Assembly (NCBI GenBank): GCA_009912175.1
Contig: WNDQ01000012.1
Location: 1 to 64,000 of the forward strand
Length of the DNA: 64,000 nucleotides
Direction of reading: 5' to 3'
Source of the DNA: Paracidovorax wautersii
Lineage (GTDB): Bacteria > Pseudomonadota > Gammaproteobacteria > Burkholderiales > Burkholderiaceae_C
Shown here: piece by piece, positions 48,562 to 57,313 of the stretch
Position numbering within the stretch: the stretch's first letter is position 1
How the letters are laid out: the number at the start of each line of letters is the position of its first letter
Translations under genes and position numbers: made by a program
The notes under the pieces: model-generated
The model's input: only the letters and a program-made list of their open reading frames with translations
The model's database searches: none
What the model was told of the DNA's origin: nothing

Positions 48562-49071
48562 TCATGAAAGCGCCACAAAAAAGCACTGGCGGTGGGCCGC
48601 TGCAAGGTCGCGTTTGACGGTGGCGCAGGAGACCCGCAGGCGCGCGGCGATCTCGGCGTAGGACAGCTCTTGAAGGTGCGCCAGCAAAAAGGCCTGGCGT
48701 GCCCGGGGCGAGATCGCGTCGAGCGCCTCGTCCAGCGCCTGCAGCGACTGCAGTGCCACCAGCCCTTGCTCGGGCGAGGGCGCCAGTTCCTCGGGCAGCG
48801 CGGCCAGGGCGTCGAGGTAGGCGCGTTCGAGCTGGCGCCGCCGATGCTGCTGGATGACCAGGCGGCGCGCCACCGTGACCAGGAAGGGCCGCGGTTCGAC
48901 GATGCGCGCAGCCATGCCCGAGGCGATGACGTTGACGAAGGTGTCGTGCGCCAGGTCGGCCGCGTCGCTGGTGCTGTTCAAACGTTGCCGCAGCCAGCCG
49001 CGCAGCCAGCCATGGTGTTCGTGGTAGAGCGACTCGACGCAGGCGTTGCTGGAAATGAGGGAGGCGGTCAC
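48562..49071 (-). CDS. fecI: FecI-type ECF sigma factor
   Basis: A 169-residue ECF sigma factor from the GTG at 49071. It has region 2 L-Y-H-E-H-H-G-W-L-R-G-W-L, the core-binding A-A-D-L-A-H-D-T-F-V-N-V, and region 4 A-F-L-L-A-H-L-Q-E-L-S-Y-A-E-I-A-A-R-L-R-V-S. The helix-turn-helix ends T-V-K-R-D-L. FecI-type factors drive their linked TonB receptor gene. A longer TTG start at 49143 would add 24 unconserved residues. The order fecI-fecR-receptor is standard. Confidence 0.92.
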   Translation of the reverse strand: MTASLISSNACVESLYHEHHGWLRGWLRQRLNSTSDAADLAHDTFVNVIASGMAARIVEPRPFLVTVARRLVIQQHRRRQLERAYLDALAALPEELAPSPEQGLVALQSLQALDEALDAISPRARQAFLLAHLQELSYAEIAARLRVSCATVKRDLAAAHRQCFFVALS

Positions 49072-49116
49072 GGCGGAGGGTACGGCGCGGCGTACCGGTA
49101 GTGGACGCAATTGCGC

Positions 49117-49133
49117 ATGCGAATGGATCGCAT
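49117..49133. promoter_or_regulatory. Perfect palindrome upstream of fecI
   Basis: ATGCGA-N5-TCGCAT (49117-49133) is a perfect inverted repeat about 45 bp before the fecI GTG. Its overall shape resembles a degenerate Fur site, where iron repression of fecI is expected, but the match to the Fur consensus is weak. Confidence 0.35.
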
Positions 49134-49226
49134 TTATGCACAATACCCGCCGTGTCCGAAATCCGGCCTGTCGTCAGGCCGAGACACCGGCCGCCCAGAG
49201 GTGTCGGGCGGCCTGGGGTGTTGCGA

Positions 49227-50339
49227 TCAGGCGCGCAGGTGCAGATCGCCTTCGCCGTAGGTCACGCCCAGCGGTTCGATGACGACCTGCTTGGGGCCGG
49301 CTTCGACGCGACCGGCCACCCAGGCGTCCACGCCCACGCTCTTGGCCAGGGCCACGACCTGCTCGGCCTGCTCGGGCGCGACGAAGAAGGCAAAACCCAC
49401 GCCCATGTTCAGGCTGCCGTAGGCTTCGAAGTCGTCGATGGCCGCGTGCTGCTGCACGAACTGCAGCACCGGCGGCACCGGCGGCACGAAGTCGAAGCGG
49501 TAGGTCAGCTCGGCCGGGTGGCGCATGATCTTGCGCCAGCCGTGGCCCGTGATGTTGGCGCTGTAGTGCGGCACGATGCCGGCGGCAAACAGCGCCTCGG
49601 TCACGGGCACGTAGAGCGTGGTCGGATCGAGCAGGGCCTCGCCATACAGGCGGCCGTCGGCAATCTTCGTGGCGTAGCCGTCGGGCAGGCGCTCGACCAG
49701 CTTGCGCGCCAGGCTCACGCCGTTGGCATGGATGCCGCTGGAGGCCAGCAGCACGATGGCGTCGCCCGCCTGCAGCTTGTCGCCCAGCGTGAGCCGATCG
49801 CGCGACGGGATCACGCCGACGGACGAGGCCGCCAGGTCGATGCGGCCGGCCTCGACCACGCCGGCCAGCGCGGGCGTTTCACCGCCGCCCCAGCTCACCT
49901 GGCAGGTGTCGCAGGCTTTTTGCCAGCCGTTGACCAGGTCGCGCATGCGGTCGGCGTCGTTGAACCAGTCGCTGCCGCCGGCCGACCAGTAGGCATGCAC
50001 CGACAGCGGCGTTGCGCCCACGGTGATGAGGTCGTTGACCGCCATGGCGATGGTGTCCTGCGCGATGCTGTCGTAGTGTGTCTTGCCGGTCAGCGGGCGC
50101 ACGACGTCGGCCAGCAACGCCTTGGTGCCCAGGCATTCGGTGATGGACGCGATCAGCGTGCCGCCGATGTCCATGACATAGGCCGACTCGCCGCGCGTAG
50201 CGGCGATTTCCTCGACGCGGTGATGGCGCAGGTTGCCGGCGGTGTCGCGCGCGGCCTTTTGCGCCAGCAGCTTGAGCGGGTCGATCTTGCTGTAGTCCAC
50301 GCCGGCGGCGGTGTAGTCGAGGGGAGTGGTGGTGGTCAT
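49227..50339 (-). CDS. purM: Phosphoribosylformylglycinamidine cyclo-ligase (AIR synthetase)
   Basis: PurM closes the imidazole ring to give AIR in purine synthesis, using ATP. The 370-residue enzyme has D-Y-T-A-A-G-V-D-Y near the start, K-T-H-Y-D-S-I-A-Q-D-T-I-A-M-A-V-N-D, then S-W-G-G-G-E-T-P-A-L-A-G-V-V and A-S-S-G-I-H-A-N-G-V-S-L-A-R. The Y-x-N-I-T-G-H-G-W-R-K-I block and G-F-A-F-F complete it. It is somewhat longer than enterobacterial PurM (345), which is normal for Comamonadaceae. It is divergent from hda. Confidence 0.97.
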   Translation of the reverse strand: MTTTTPLDYTAAGVDYSKIDPLKLLAQKAARDTAGNLRHHRVEEIAATRGESAYVMDIGGTLIASITECLGTKALLADVVRPLTGKTHYDSIAQDTIAMAVNDLITVGATPLSVHAYWSAGGSDWFNDADRMRDLVNGWQKACDTCQVSWGGGETPALAGVVEAGRIDLAASSVGVIPSRDRLTLGDKLQAGDAIVLLASSGIHANGVSLARKLVERLPDGYATKIADGRLYGEALLDPTTLYVPVTEALFAAGIVPHYSANITGHGWRKIMRHPAELTYRFDFVPPVPPVLQFVQQHAAIDDFEAYGSLNMGVGFAFFVAPEQAEQVVALAKSVGVDAWVAGRVEAGPKQVVIEPLGVTYGEGDLHLRA

Positions 50340-50721
50340 GGAGAGGGCAGGGATGAAAGCGTGTCGGCAGTGGGCGGCGGCCGGGTGCGCGGGCCTTGCG
50401 GCCCCTCGGCCAGGCGCGGAGGCTGGCGGATCGTTTTTGCGCGGTCCCGGGCGCGGCGCCCGATAGAATGCCCGGATTCTAAGTGGAGTGGCCTGCTTTG
50501 CCGGCGGCCAACGCCGCCGCCCGCCTTGCCGGCGGGCCTGCCGCCGATGTTTTTCGCCTTATGGATTTCGACCGCGTCCCGCCTCTGATCGCCTGCCATT
50601 GCCTGCCTGCAAGAGTGGCCCTGGACGTCCGCCGCGCATGACCATGCCTCCCATTTCCGCCAAGGAGCCCGCCAGGGACACCCGGGCGATCAACGCCCCC
50701 GTGGTGCCGCGCGCACCCGCC

Positions 50722-51405
50722 ATGCGGCAGCTGGCCCTGGACATCGGCCTGCACCCGGTGCCCACGCTCGACAATTTTTTCGCCGGCCCCAACACCGAGG
50801 CGCTGGAGCACCTGCGCCGCTGGGTCGGCAACAGCCACCGCTCGCCGGTGCCGACCTACCTCTGGGGCGACGAGGCCAGCGGCAAGACCCACTTGCTCAA
50901 GGCCGTGCGCGTGGCCATCCAGGAGCAGATGGGCAGCCCGGTGGGCGTGGGCTGGCTCGACGCCGACATGGTCGATTTCCCGATCTACGACGAGCGCTGG
51001 CGCGTGGTGCTGCTCGACGACACCCATCTCTACACGCCCGAGCAGCAGCAGACCGCCTTCAACTGGTTCATCAACGCCCAGACCTACCACTGCTGGGTGC
51101 TGGCCTCGGGCCGTTTCCCGCCGGCCGACCTCAAGGTGCGCGAGGACCTGCGCACGCGGCTGGGCTGGGGCCACATCTTCCAGCTCAAGGTGCTCAGCGA
51201 GGCCGAACGCCGCACCGTGCTGCGGCAGGAAGCCGCCGCGCGCGGCATCGTGCTGGGCGACGAGGTGATGGCCTTCATGCTCAACCGTTTTTCGCGCGAC
51301 CTGGGCTCGCTCTCGCAGTTCCTCGACCACCTCGACGGTTATTCGCTGGTGGAAAAGCGCGCCATCACCATCCCGCTGATCAAGTCCATGCTTTCGACGA
51401 CCTGA
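50722..51405 (+). CDS. hda: DnaA regulatory inactivator Hda
   Basis: Hda binds the DNA clamp and stimulates hydrolysis of DnaA-ATP after initiation. The 227-residue protein starts M-R-Q-L-A-L-D-I-G; Q-L-A-L-D is the clamp-binding motif, expected at the very N-terminus, which decides this start over the ATG at 50638. Walker A is L-W-G-D-E-A-S-G-K-T-H-L, Walker B V-V-L-L-D-D-T-H-L-Y, and arginine finger and sensor regions lie in R-E-D-L-R-T-R-L-G-W-G. A possible -10 TAGAAT lies near 50465. The HAD gene follows by 27 bp. Confidence 0.93.
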   Translation: MRQLALDIGLHPVPTLDNFFAGPNTEALEHLRRWVGNSHRSPVPTYLWGDEASGKTHLLKAVRVAIQEQMGSPVGVGWLDADMVDFPIYDERWRVVLLDDTHLYTPEQQQTAFNWFINAQTYHCWVLASGRFPPADLKVREDLRTRLGWGHIFQLKVLSEAERRTVLRQEAAARGIVLGDEVMAFMLNRFSRDLGSLSQFLDHLDGYSLVEKRAITIPLIKSMLSTT

Positions 51406-51432
51406 CGCTCGTCGCCCTTACGTTTGCCCGCC

Positions 51433-52107
51433 ATGCGCCTTGCCCTGTTCGACCTCGACCACACCCTGCTGCCGCTGGACTCCGACCACGCCTGGGGCCA
51501 GTACACCGTGCGCATCGGCTGGCGCGACGCCGAGGTGTTCGCCGCGCGCAACGACGGCTTCTATCAGCAGTACAAGGCCGGCAGCCTGGACATCCACGAA
51601 TACATACGTTTTGCCACCGAGGCCATCCGCGAACACGGCCAGGCCGCGGCCGACGCCGCGCACCAGGCCTTCATGGACGAGGTGATCCGCCCGGCCATCC
51701 GGCCCGCCGCGCTCGACCTGCTCAAAAAACACCAGGACGCGGGCGACCAGATCGTCATCGTCACGGCGACCAATGAATTCGTCACCCGGCCCATCGCCAC
51801 GGCGCTGGGGGTGGACGAGTTGATCGCCATCCGCCTGGAGCGCGGCCCCGATGCCGCGAACTGGGTGACCGGCAACATCGAGGGCACGCCGTCCTTTCGC
51901 GAGGGCAAGATCGTGCGCGTCGAGCAGTGGCTGGCCGCGCGCGGCCTGGACTGGCCGGCCGTGGCGCGCAGCACCTTCTACTCGGATTCGATGAACGACC
52001 TGGCGCTGCTCGAACGCGTCGACGAACCCGTGGCGACCAACCCCGACGAGCGCCTGCGCGCGCTGGCCCAGGCCAGAGGGTGGACAATACGGGACTTGTT
52101 TGCCTGA
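51433..52107 (+). CDS. HAD-IB family phosphatase (SerB-like)
   Basis: A 224-residue HAD hydrolase with motif I F-D-L-D-H-T-L-L at residue 6, motif II V-T-A-T-N-E-F and motif III/IV Y-S-D-S-M-N-D-L-A-L-L. Relatives act on phosphoserine, histidinol phosphate or glycerol phosphates; the substrate here cannot be told. The ATG at 51433 is chosen over TTG at 51424. It is co-directional with hda (27 bp) and followed by a long inverted repeat. Confidence 0.92.
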   Translation: MRLALFDLDHTLLPLDSDHAWGQYTVRIGWRDAEVFAARNDGFYQQYKAGSLDIHEYIRFATEAIREHGQAAADAAHQAFMDEVIRPAIRPAALDLLKKHQDAGDQIVIVTATNEFVTRPIATALGVDELIAIRLERGPDAANWVTGNIEGTPSFREGKIVRVEQWLAARGLDWPAVARSTFYSDSMNDLALLERVDEPVATNPDERLRALAQARGWTIRDLFA

Positions 52108-52120
52108 TCGGCTGTTTTCA

Positions 52121-52193
52121 GTGCGCAGCGAACAGGGGATGGATCTGCTCCGATTGAAGGAGCAAGAGATGTCGTCTTCTGTTCACTGCGCAC
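52121..52193 (+). other. Long imperfect hairpin between HAD gene and pcnB
   Basis: GTGCGCAGCGAACAG (52121-52135) pairs with CTGTTCACTGCGCAC (52179-52193) with one mismatch. Inside, GCTCC (52147-52151) pairs with GGAGC (52159-52163). No T-run follows, so it is not a simple terminator; a small RNA or an mRNA-processing structure is possible. Confidence 0.4.
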
Positions 52194-52324
52194 CTGAATT
52201 TGCCGCGCACGATGTGATGCCGTTCACCGCCGGCTGCCCACCTGGGCGCTTGGGCGGAGGGCGGCACCTGTCTTGCGCGGCGCGCGGCCGGCCGGGCTGT
52301 TTTTCAGCTTTTTGACGGACCCGC

Positions 52325-54262
52325 ATGATCAAGCAGTTTCTCCATCGCATCCTGGGCAAGGACGCCCCGGGCAAATCCGGCCGCAGCGCGGCTGACCGCC
52401 GTTTCGGCAAGCGCCACGAAGTCGGCCCCCAGGCGCACGGCATCGACCCCAGCCTGGTCGACGAACGTGCCCTGCGTGTGGTGCGCGACCTCAAGGCCGC
52501 CGGCTACGAGGCCTACATCGTCGGCGGCGCCGTGCGCGACCTGCTGCTGGGCCTGCGGCCCAAGGACTTCGACGTCGCCACCAACGCCACGCCCGAGCAG
52601 GTCAAGGCCTGCTCGCGCCGCGCCGTCATCATCGGGCGGCGTTTTCGCATCGTGCACGTGGTGTTCGGCCGCGGCCGCCAGGACCGCGGCCTGAGCGAGG
52701 TGATCGAGGTCACCACCTTCCGCGCCTTCCTCGACAACACGGCGGCCGAGCAGGTCGGCGGCAACGAAAAGACGTCCAAGGCGGCGCTGGCCAACCTGCA
52801 TCACGCGGTGGACGCCAGCGGCCGTGTGCTGCGCGACAACGTCTGGGGCAGCCAGCAGGAAGACGCGGCGCGCCGCGACTTCACCATCAACGCCATGTAT
52901 TACGACCCCGAGACGCAGATCGTGGTCGACTACCACGGCGGCATCGAGGACGCCAAGAAGCGCCTGCTGCGCATGATTGGCGACCCGGCCACGCGTTACC
53001 GCGAAGACCCGGTGCGCATCATCCGCGCCGTGCGTTTTGGCGCCAAGCTCGCCAAGCTGGGCTTCACGCTCGAGAAAAAGACCGCCGAGCCGCTGGTCGC
53101 CATGAAAAGCCTGCTGGCCGACGTGCCGCAGTCGCGCCTGTTCGACGAAATGCTCAAGCTGCTGCAGACCGGCCACGCGCTGGCCAGCGTCGAGCAGCTC
53201 AAGCTGCTGGGCCTGGCGCGCGGCATCTACCCGCTGCTGGACGTGGTGGTCGAGCGGGCCGACCAGCCCTTCGTGCGCGCCGCGCTGGGCGACACCGACC
53301 GCCGCGTGGGCGAAGGCAAACCGGTGGCGCCGAGCTTCTTGCTCGCCTGCGTGCTGTGGGCCGACGTGCGCGCCGGCTGGGAGCAGCGGCTGCAGCGCCA
53401 GCCCTCGTTCCCCGCGCTGCAGGACGCCATCGACGATGCCTTCGATTCCCGCATCGGCGATGTCTCGGGCCGCGGCAAGCTGGGCACCGACATGCGCGAG
53501 ATCTGGCTGATGCAGCCGCGTTTTGATCGCCGCACCGGCAGCGGCCCGTTCTCGCTGGTGGAGCAGCCGCGTTTTCGCGCCGGCTTCGACTTCCTGCGCC
53601 TGCGCGGCCAGACGGGCGAGATCGATCCCGAGCTGGCGCCGTGGTGGGAAACCTTCAGCCTGGCCGACGATGCGCGGCGCGAGGAAATGGTGCGCAGCGT
53701 GCGCCAGACGCAGCAGCAGCCCAAGTCGGCCACCAAGGCCAAGGGCGGCAAGAGCGGGAACAAGGCAGAGCCCAAGGCCCCGCGCCGCGGCGAGCCGGGC
53801 GGCCGCACCTTTGTGGTGGGCGCTGGCGAGACTTCGGCCACGCAAGGCGCGCTGCGCCTGGCCGAACACGATGATGACGACGAGGCGCTGCACGACGACG
53901 ACCTGGGCGAGGGCGTTCTGCTGAGGGACGACGCGGCAGGCGCCGCACTGGCCTCCGTTGGCGAGCCGGGCGAGGGCGCTCCCGCCAAGAAGCGCCGCCG
54001 CCGCCGCAAGTCCGCAGCCAAGCGCGCGGAGCAAGAGGGCGGCCAGGATGCGTCCCCGGCCGAGGCCGGCGCGGATGCCGCTCAGCCGCTGATCCAGGTC
54101 GAAACCCGCAAGCCCCGCCCGCCGCAGGCGCCTGCCGCCGACGCCCAGGGCGCGGACAGCCCCGCCGCATCGCGTCCGCCCCGACCACGCCGCGCCGCGC
54201 CGGCCAAGGACGCCGCGCCCGACACGGCCGCCCGCGCCACGGACGACGGCCACGCCGCATGA
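52325..54262 (+). CDS. pcnB: Poly(A) polymerase I
   Basis: PcnB adds 3' poly(A) tails that speed RNA decay. The nucleotidyltransferase core is Y-I-V-G-G-A-V-R-D-L-L-L-G-L-R-P-K-D-F-D-V-A-T-N, with the catalytic D-x-D pair at about residues 82-84. R-R-D-F-T-I-N-A-M-Y and E-D-P-V-R-I-I-R-A-V-R-F-G follow, as do the typical R-x-G-R-x-F arginine residues. The 645-residue length exceeds the usual 450-500: about 170 C-terminal residues are low in complexity, first basic (K-K-R-R-R-R-R-K-S-A-A-K-R), then alanine/proline-rich. The stop overlaps folK by 4 bp. Confidence 0.96.
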   Translation: MIKQFLHRILGKDAPGKSGRSAADRRFGKRHEVGPQAHGIDPSLVDERALRVVRDLKAAGYEAYIVGGAVRDLLLGLRPKDFDVATNATPEQVKACSRRAVIIGRRFRIVHVVFGRGRQDRGLSEVIEVTTFRAFLDNTAAEQVGGNEKTSKAALANLHHAVDASGRVLRDNVWGSQQEDAARRDFTINAMYYDPETQIVVDYHGGIEDAKKRLLRMIGDPATRYREDPVRIIRAVRFGAKLAKLGFTLEKKTAEPLVAMKSLLADVPQSRLFDEMLKLLQTGHALASVEQLKLLGLARGIYPLLDVVVERADQPFVRAALGDTDRRVGEGKPVAPSFLLACVLWADVRAGWEQRLQRQPSFPALQDAIDDAFDSRIGDVSGRGKLGTDMREIWLMQPRFDRRTGSGPFSLVEQPRFRAGFDFLRLRGQTGEIDPELAPWWETFSLADDARREEMVRSVRQTQQQPKSATKAKGGKSGNKAEPKAPRRGEPGGRTFVVGAGETSATQGALRLAEHDDDDEALHDDDLGEGVLLRDDAAGAALASVGEPGEGAPAKKRRRRRKSAAKRAEQEGGQDASPAEAGADAAQPLIQVETRKPRPPQAPAADAQGADSPAASRPPRPRRAAPAKDAAPDTAARATDDGHAA

Positions 54263-54747
54263 CCTTGCCGGCCGCCCGCGCGCCCGTGGTCGCCTACGTG
54301 GCCCTGGGCGGCAATCTGGGCGATGCCCGCGCCAACGTCCTGGGCGCCTTCGATGCGCTGGCGCTCACGCCGGGCATCACGCTGCGGCATCGGTCTTCGC
54401 TCTACCGCACCGCGCCCATCGACAGCAGCGGCCCCGACTACATCAACGCGGTGGCCGAAATCCAGACCACGCTCGACGCGATGAGCCTGCTGGGCGTGCT
54501 GCAGGCCATCGAGCAGGTGGGCGGGCGCGAGCGCCCCTACGCCAACGCGCCGCGCACGCTGGACCTGGACCTGCTGCGCTACGGCAGCGCGCGCATCGCC
54601 TCGCCGCGCCTGGTGGTGCCGCACCCGCGCATGCAGGCACGCGCCTTCGTGCTCGTGCCGCTGGCCGAGATCGCACCGCAGACCGTGGACACCGCCTGGC
54701 TGGACGCCGTGCGCGACCAGGCCATCGAACGCCTGCCTGCCGGCTGA
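54259..54747 (+). CDS. folK: 2-amino-4-hydroxy-6-hydroxymethyldihydropteridine pyrophosphokinase
   Basis: FolK (HPPK) transfers pyrophosphate from ATP to hydroxymethyl-dihydropterin in folate synthesis. The 162-residue protein has Y-V-A-L-G-G-N-L-G-D, S-S-L-Y-R-T-A-P-I, Y-I-N-A-V-A-E-I and R-T-L-D-L-D-L-L-R-Y-G, which hold the pterin and metal-binding aspartates, plus P-H-P-R-M. It overlaps pcnB by ATGA, the standard pcnB-folK pair. Confidence 0.97.
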   Translation: MTLPAARAPVVAYVALGGNLGDARANVLGAFDALALTPGITLRHRSSLYRTAPIDSSGPDYINAVAEIQTTLDAMSLLGVLQAIEQVGGRERPYANAPRTLDLDLLRYGSARIASPRLVVPHPRMQARAFVLVPLAEIAPQTVDTAWLDAVRDQAIERLPAG

Positions 54748-54838
54748 CAGCGCGGCGCGTCCGCGGCGGTCTTGAAGTCCGGGCGGCGTTGCGGCATAAG
54801 GCGGTGTTGCCCGTCTTTGGGCGCTTTTTGCCACACCC

Positions 54839-55213
54839 ATGCCGCATGTCCTGATGTCCCCGTCCACCTGGCCGGTTTCCCTGCAGACCATTCTTTTGTT
54901 GGTTGCCAGCAACGTCTTCATGACGTTTGCCTGGTACGGCCACCTGCGCAGCCTGGCGGCCTGGCCCTGGTATCTGGCGGCCCTGGCGAGTTGGGGCATC
55001 GCACTGTTCGAATACCTGCTGCAGGTGCCGGCCAACCGCATCGGCTACACCCAGTTCAACGTGGGCCAGCTCAAGATCATGCAGGAGGTGATCACGTTGT
55101 CCGTCTTCCTGCCGTTTTCCATCTGGTTTCTCAAGGAACCCTTCCGCTGGGACTATGTGTGGGCGGGCCTCTGCATGGTCGAGGCCGTCTACTTCATTTT
55201 CAGAAGCGCCTGA
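54839..55213 (+). CDS. DUF486 / DMT-family small membrane protein
   Basis: A 124-residue protein with four predicted helices: T-I-L-L-L-V-A-S-N-V-F-M-T-F-A-W-Y, then Y-L-A-A-L-A-S-W-G-I, V-I-T-L-S-V-F-L-P-F and W-A-G-L-C-M-V-E-A-V-Y. The R-I-G-Y-T-Q-F-N motif between helices is typical of DUF486, a small drug/metabolite-transporter-like family of unknown function. M1 or M6 could be the start. It stands alone between folK and the DUF47-pit operon. Confidence 0.9.
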   Translation: MPHVLMSPSTWPVSLQTILLLVASNVFMTFAWYGHLRSLAAWPWYLAALASWGIALFEYLLQVPANRIGYTQFNVGQLKIMQEVITLSVFLPFSIWFLKEPFRWDYVWAGLCMVEAVYFIFRSA

Positions 55214-55377
55214 GGCCGTTGGACCTGGTGCTCTGGAAGAAGAGGAAGTGGCCTTGCTGCACGCGGGACAGCGCCATCAAGCACAGTTGGGATCGGGTGG
55301 CAATGGGACGCGCCGCAGTTTGGGGTAAGTCCTGAGTCTTTTGCAGGGGCCGGACGCCGGGCGCTTACACTTCGCGC

Positions 55378-55395
55378 CTGTCACCAAAAAGTCAT
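55378..55395 (+). promoter_or_regulatory. Candidate Pho box upstream of the DUF47-pit operon
   Basis: CTGTCAC-CAAA-AAGTCAT has the 7-4-7 layout of a PhoB box. The first half matches CTGTCAT at six of seven positions, the second only partly. It lies 52 bp before the DUF47 start. Confidence 0.3.
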
Positions 55396-55447
55396 GAAAC
55401 CGGCGCGCCGCCAAAGCGCGACCGGCCGCCTTAGGAGCCCCCTCATC

Positions 55448-56095
55448 ATGTTGTTTGGCAAACTGCTGCCGCGCGAAGGCAATTTCTTCGAGTTGTTCAA
55501 TGTGCATGCAAACCATATCGTTGCAGCCGCGCAGGCCTTTGAACTGCTGGTCGCCAACTACGGCGACGAAAACCAGCGCGAAAGCGCCGCCAAGTCGGTC
55601 GACGACGCCGAGCATGCCGCCGACCGCGTCACGCACGAAGTCAACCGCCTGCTGCACCAGACCTTCATCACCCCGATCGACCGCGAGCAGATCCACAGCC
55701 TCATCAACACCATGGACGACGTGGCCGACCTGATCCAGGACGCGGCCGAGACGCTCTCGCTCTACGACGTGCGCGCCATGACCGAGGACATCAAGTCGCT
55801 GAGCAACCTCAACCTCAAGTGCTGCGAGCGCGTGCGCAGCGTGGTCTCGATGATCGGCAAGATCAGCGACCCCCGCACGGCCGAGGCCGCGCTCAAGACC
55901 TGCGAAGAGATCGACAAGATCGAGTCCGACGCCGACCGCGTCATGCGCAAGGCCATGAGCCGCCTGTTCCGCGAGGAAAAGGACGTGCGCGAGCTGATCA
56001 AGCTCAAGGCCATCTACGAACTGCTCGAATCCGTGACCGACAGCTGCGAGGACGTGGCCAACGTCATCGAAGGCATCGTGCTGGAAAACGCTTGA
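55448..56095 (+). CDS. DUF47 / PhoU-like protein
   Basis: A 215-residue all-helical protein of the DUF47 group, which pairs with Pit phosphate transporters. It shows F-F-E-L-F-N-V-H-A near the start, the central repeat H-A-A-D-R-V-T-H-E-V-N and D-A-D-R-V-M-R-K-A-M, and metal-binding acidic clusters like those of PhoU. The ATG at 55448 has the family N-terminus. It is 21 bp upstream of pit; the protein probably regulates or couples the transporter. Confidence 0.95.
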   Translation: MLFGKLLPREGNFFELFNVHANHIVAAAQAFELLVANYGDENQRESAAKSVDDAEHAADRVTHEVNRLLHQTFITPIDREQIHSLINTMDDVADLIQDAAETLSLYDVRAMTEDIKSLSNLNLKCCERVRSVVSMIGKISDPRTAEAALKTCEEIDKIESDADRVMRKAMSRLFREEKDVRELIKLKAIYELLESVTDSCEDVANVIEGIVLENA

Positions 56096-56116
56096 CCGGG
56101 CGGGGACTGAACCGAC

Positions 56117-57130
56117 ATGTCTGCTGTAGAAATCAGCCTCTGGGTGGTCATCCTGCTGGTGGTCATCGCGATCCTCTTCGACTTCATGAACGGGTTTCAT
56201 GATGCCGCCAACTCCATCGCCACCGTGGTCTCCACGGGCGTGCTCAAGCCGCAGCAGGCGGTCTTGTTTGCCGCCTTCTTCAACTTCATCGCGATCTTCG
56301 TCTTCCACCTGAGCGTGGCCGCGACCATCGGCAAAGGCATCGTGCAGGCCGACGTGATCGACCACCACGTGGTGTTCGGCGCGCTCATCGGCGCCATCGT
56401 CTGGAACGTCATCACCTGGTACTACGGCATCCCGAGCAGCTCGTCGCACGCGCTGATCGGCGGCATCGTGGGCGCCACCATCGCCAAGGCCGGCGTGGGT
56501 GCGCTGGTGTCGGCCGGCATCTGGAAGACGGTGCTGTTCATCTTCGTCTCGCCCCTCCTGGGCTATCTGCTGGGCTCGCTCATGATGGTGATCGTGGCCT
56601 GGCTGTTCAGGCGAACCACGCCCGGCGCGGTCGACAAGTGGTTCCGGCGCTTGCAGCTGGCCTCGGCCGGCGCCTACAGCCTGGGCCACGGCGGCAACGA
56701 CGCGCAAAAGACCATCGGCATCATCTGGATGCTGCTGATCGCCTCGGGCCACGTGGCGGCCACGGCCAGCGCGCCGCCGCTGTGGGTCATCGTGATCTGC
56801 TACTCGGCCATCGCGCTGGGCACGATGTTCGGCGGCTGGCGCATCGTCAAGACCATGGGCCAGAAGATCACCAAGCTCAAGCCCGTGGGCGGCTTCTGCG
56901 CCGAAAGCGGCGGGGCGTTCACGCTGTTCTTCGCCACCCACCTGGGCATTCCGGTGTCGACCACGCACACCATCACGGGCGCCATCATCGGCGTGGGCTC
57001 CACGCAGCGCGCCTCGGCCGTGCGCTGGGGCGTGGCCGGCAACATCGTCTGGGCCTGGATCCTGACGATTCCGGCCGCGGCCTGCGTGGCGGCGATCTCT
57101 TACTGGGTCAGCCTGCACCTCTTCGTCTGA
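56117..57130 (+). CDS. pit: Inorganic phosphate transporter, PiT family
   Basis: Pit imports metal-phosphate complexes using the proton gradient. The 337-residue membrane protein has the two family signatures: G-F-H-D-A-A-N-S-I-A-T-V-V at the N-terminus and G-H-G-G-N-D-A-Q-K-T-I-G in the second half. P-V-S-T-T-H-T-I-T-G is also present. It is co-transcribed with the DUF47 gene and ends before a terminator. Confidence 0.97.
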   Translation: MSAVEISLWVVILLVVIAILFDFMNGFHDAANSIATVVSTGVLKPQQAVLFAAFFNFIAIFVFHLSVAATIGKGIVQADVIDHHVVFGALIGAIVWNVITWYYGIPSSSSHALIGGIVGATIAKAGVGALVSAGIWKTVLFIFVSPLLGYLLGSLMMVIVAWLFRRTTPGAVDKWFRRLQLASAGAYSLGHGGNDAQKTIGIIWMLLIASGHVAATASAPPLWVIVICYSAIALGTMFGGWRIVKTMGQKITKLKPVGGFCAESGGAFTLFFATHLGIPVSTTHTITGAIIGVGSTQRASAVRWGVAGNIVWAWILTIPAAACVAAISYWVSLHLFV

Positions 57131-57153
57131 GCGGCGCGAGCGCTCGGCCCAAC

Positions 57154-57180
57154 AAAAACGCGGCTTGGCCGCGTTTTTTT
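57154..57180 (+). terminator. Terminator of the pit operon
   Basis: CGCGGC (57159-57164) and GCCGCG (57168-57173) pair around TTG, preceded by A-run and followed by seven T. Confidence 0.9.
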
Positions 57181-57188
57181 GTCGCCGG

Positions 57189-57265
57189 GCCGCCCCAAGA
57201 CAAAAAACGTCCCCGTGGGGGACCGGGTCATCGCAGCGCGATGAGCCGAGGGGCCCTTTTTTTTT
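57189..57265 (+). repeat. 75-bp terminator-like repeat, copy B
   Basis: Same structure as copy A at 36569: GCCGCCCC, loop AAGACAAAAAAC, hairpin GTCCCC-GTGG-GGGAC, a second CATCGC-type hairpin, then GGGGCCC and nine T. The first hairpin has G-C where copy A has A-T. It follows the pit terminator and faces the GNAT gene. Confidence 0.7.
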
Positions 57266-57313
57266 GACGGGTCCGTCCCCGGGCAAAAACGCCGCCGTGG
57301 GACGCCGGCGTCT

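Noticed and set aside
49081-49143. TTG start at 49143 for FecI
   Set aside because: The added residues are not family-like and no ribosome site is present; GTG at 49071 gives the usual length.
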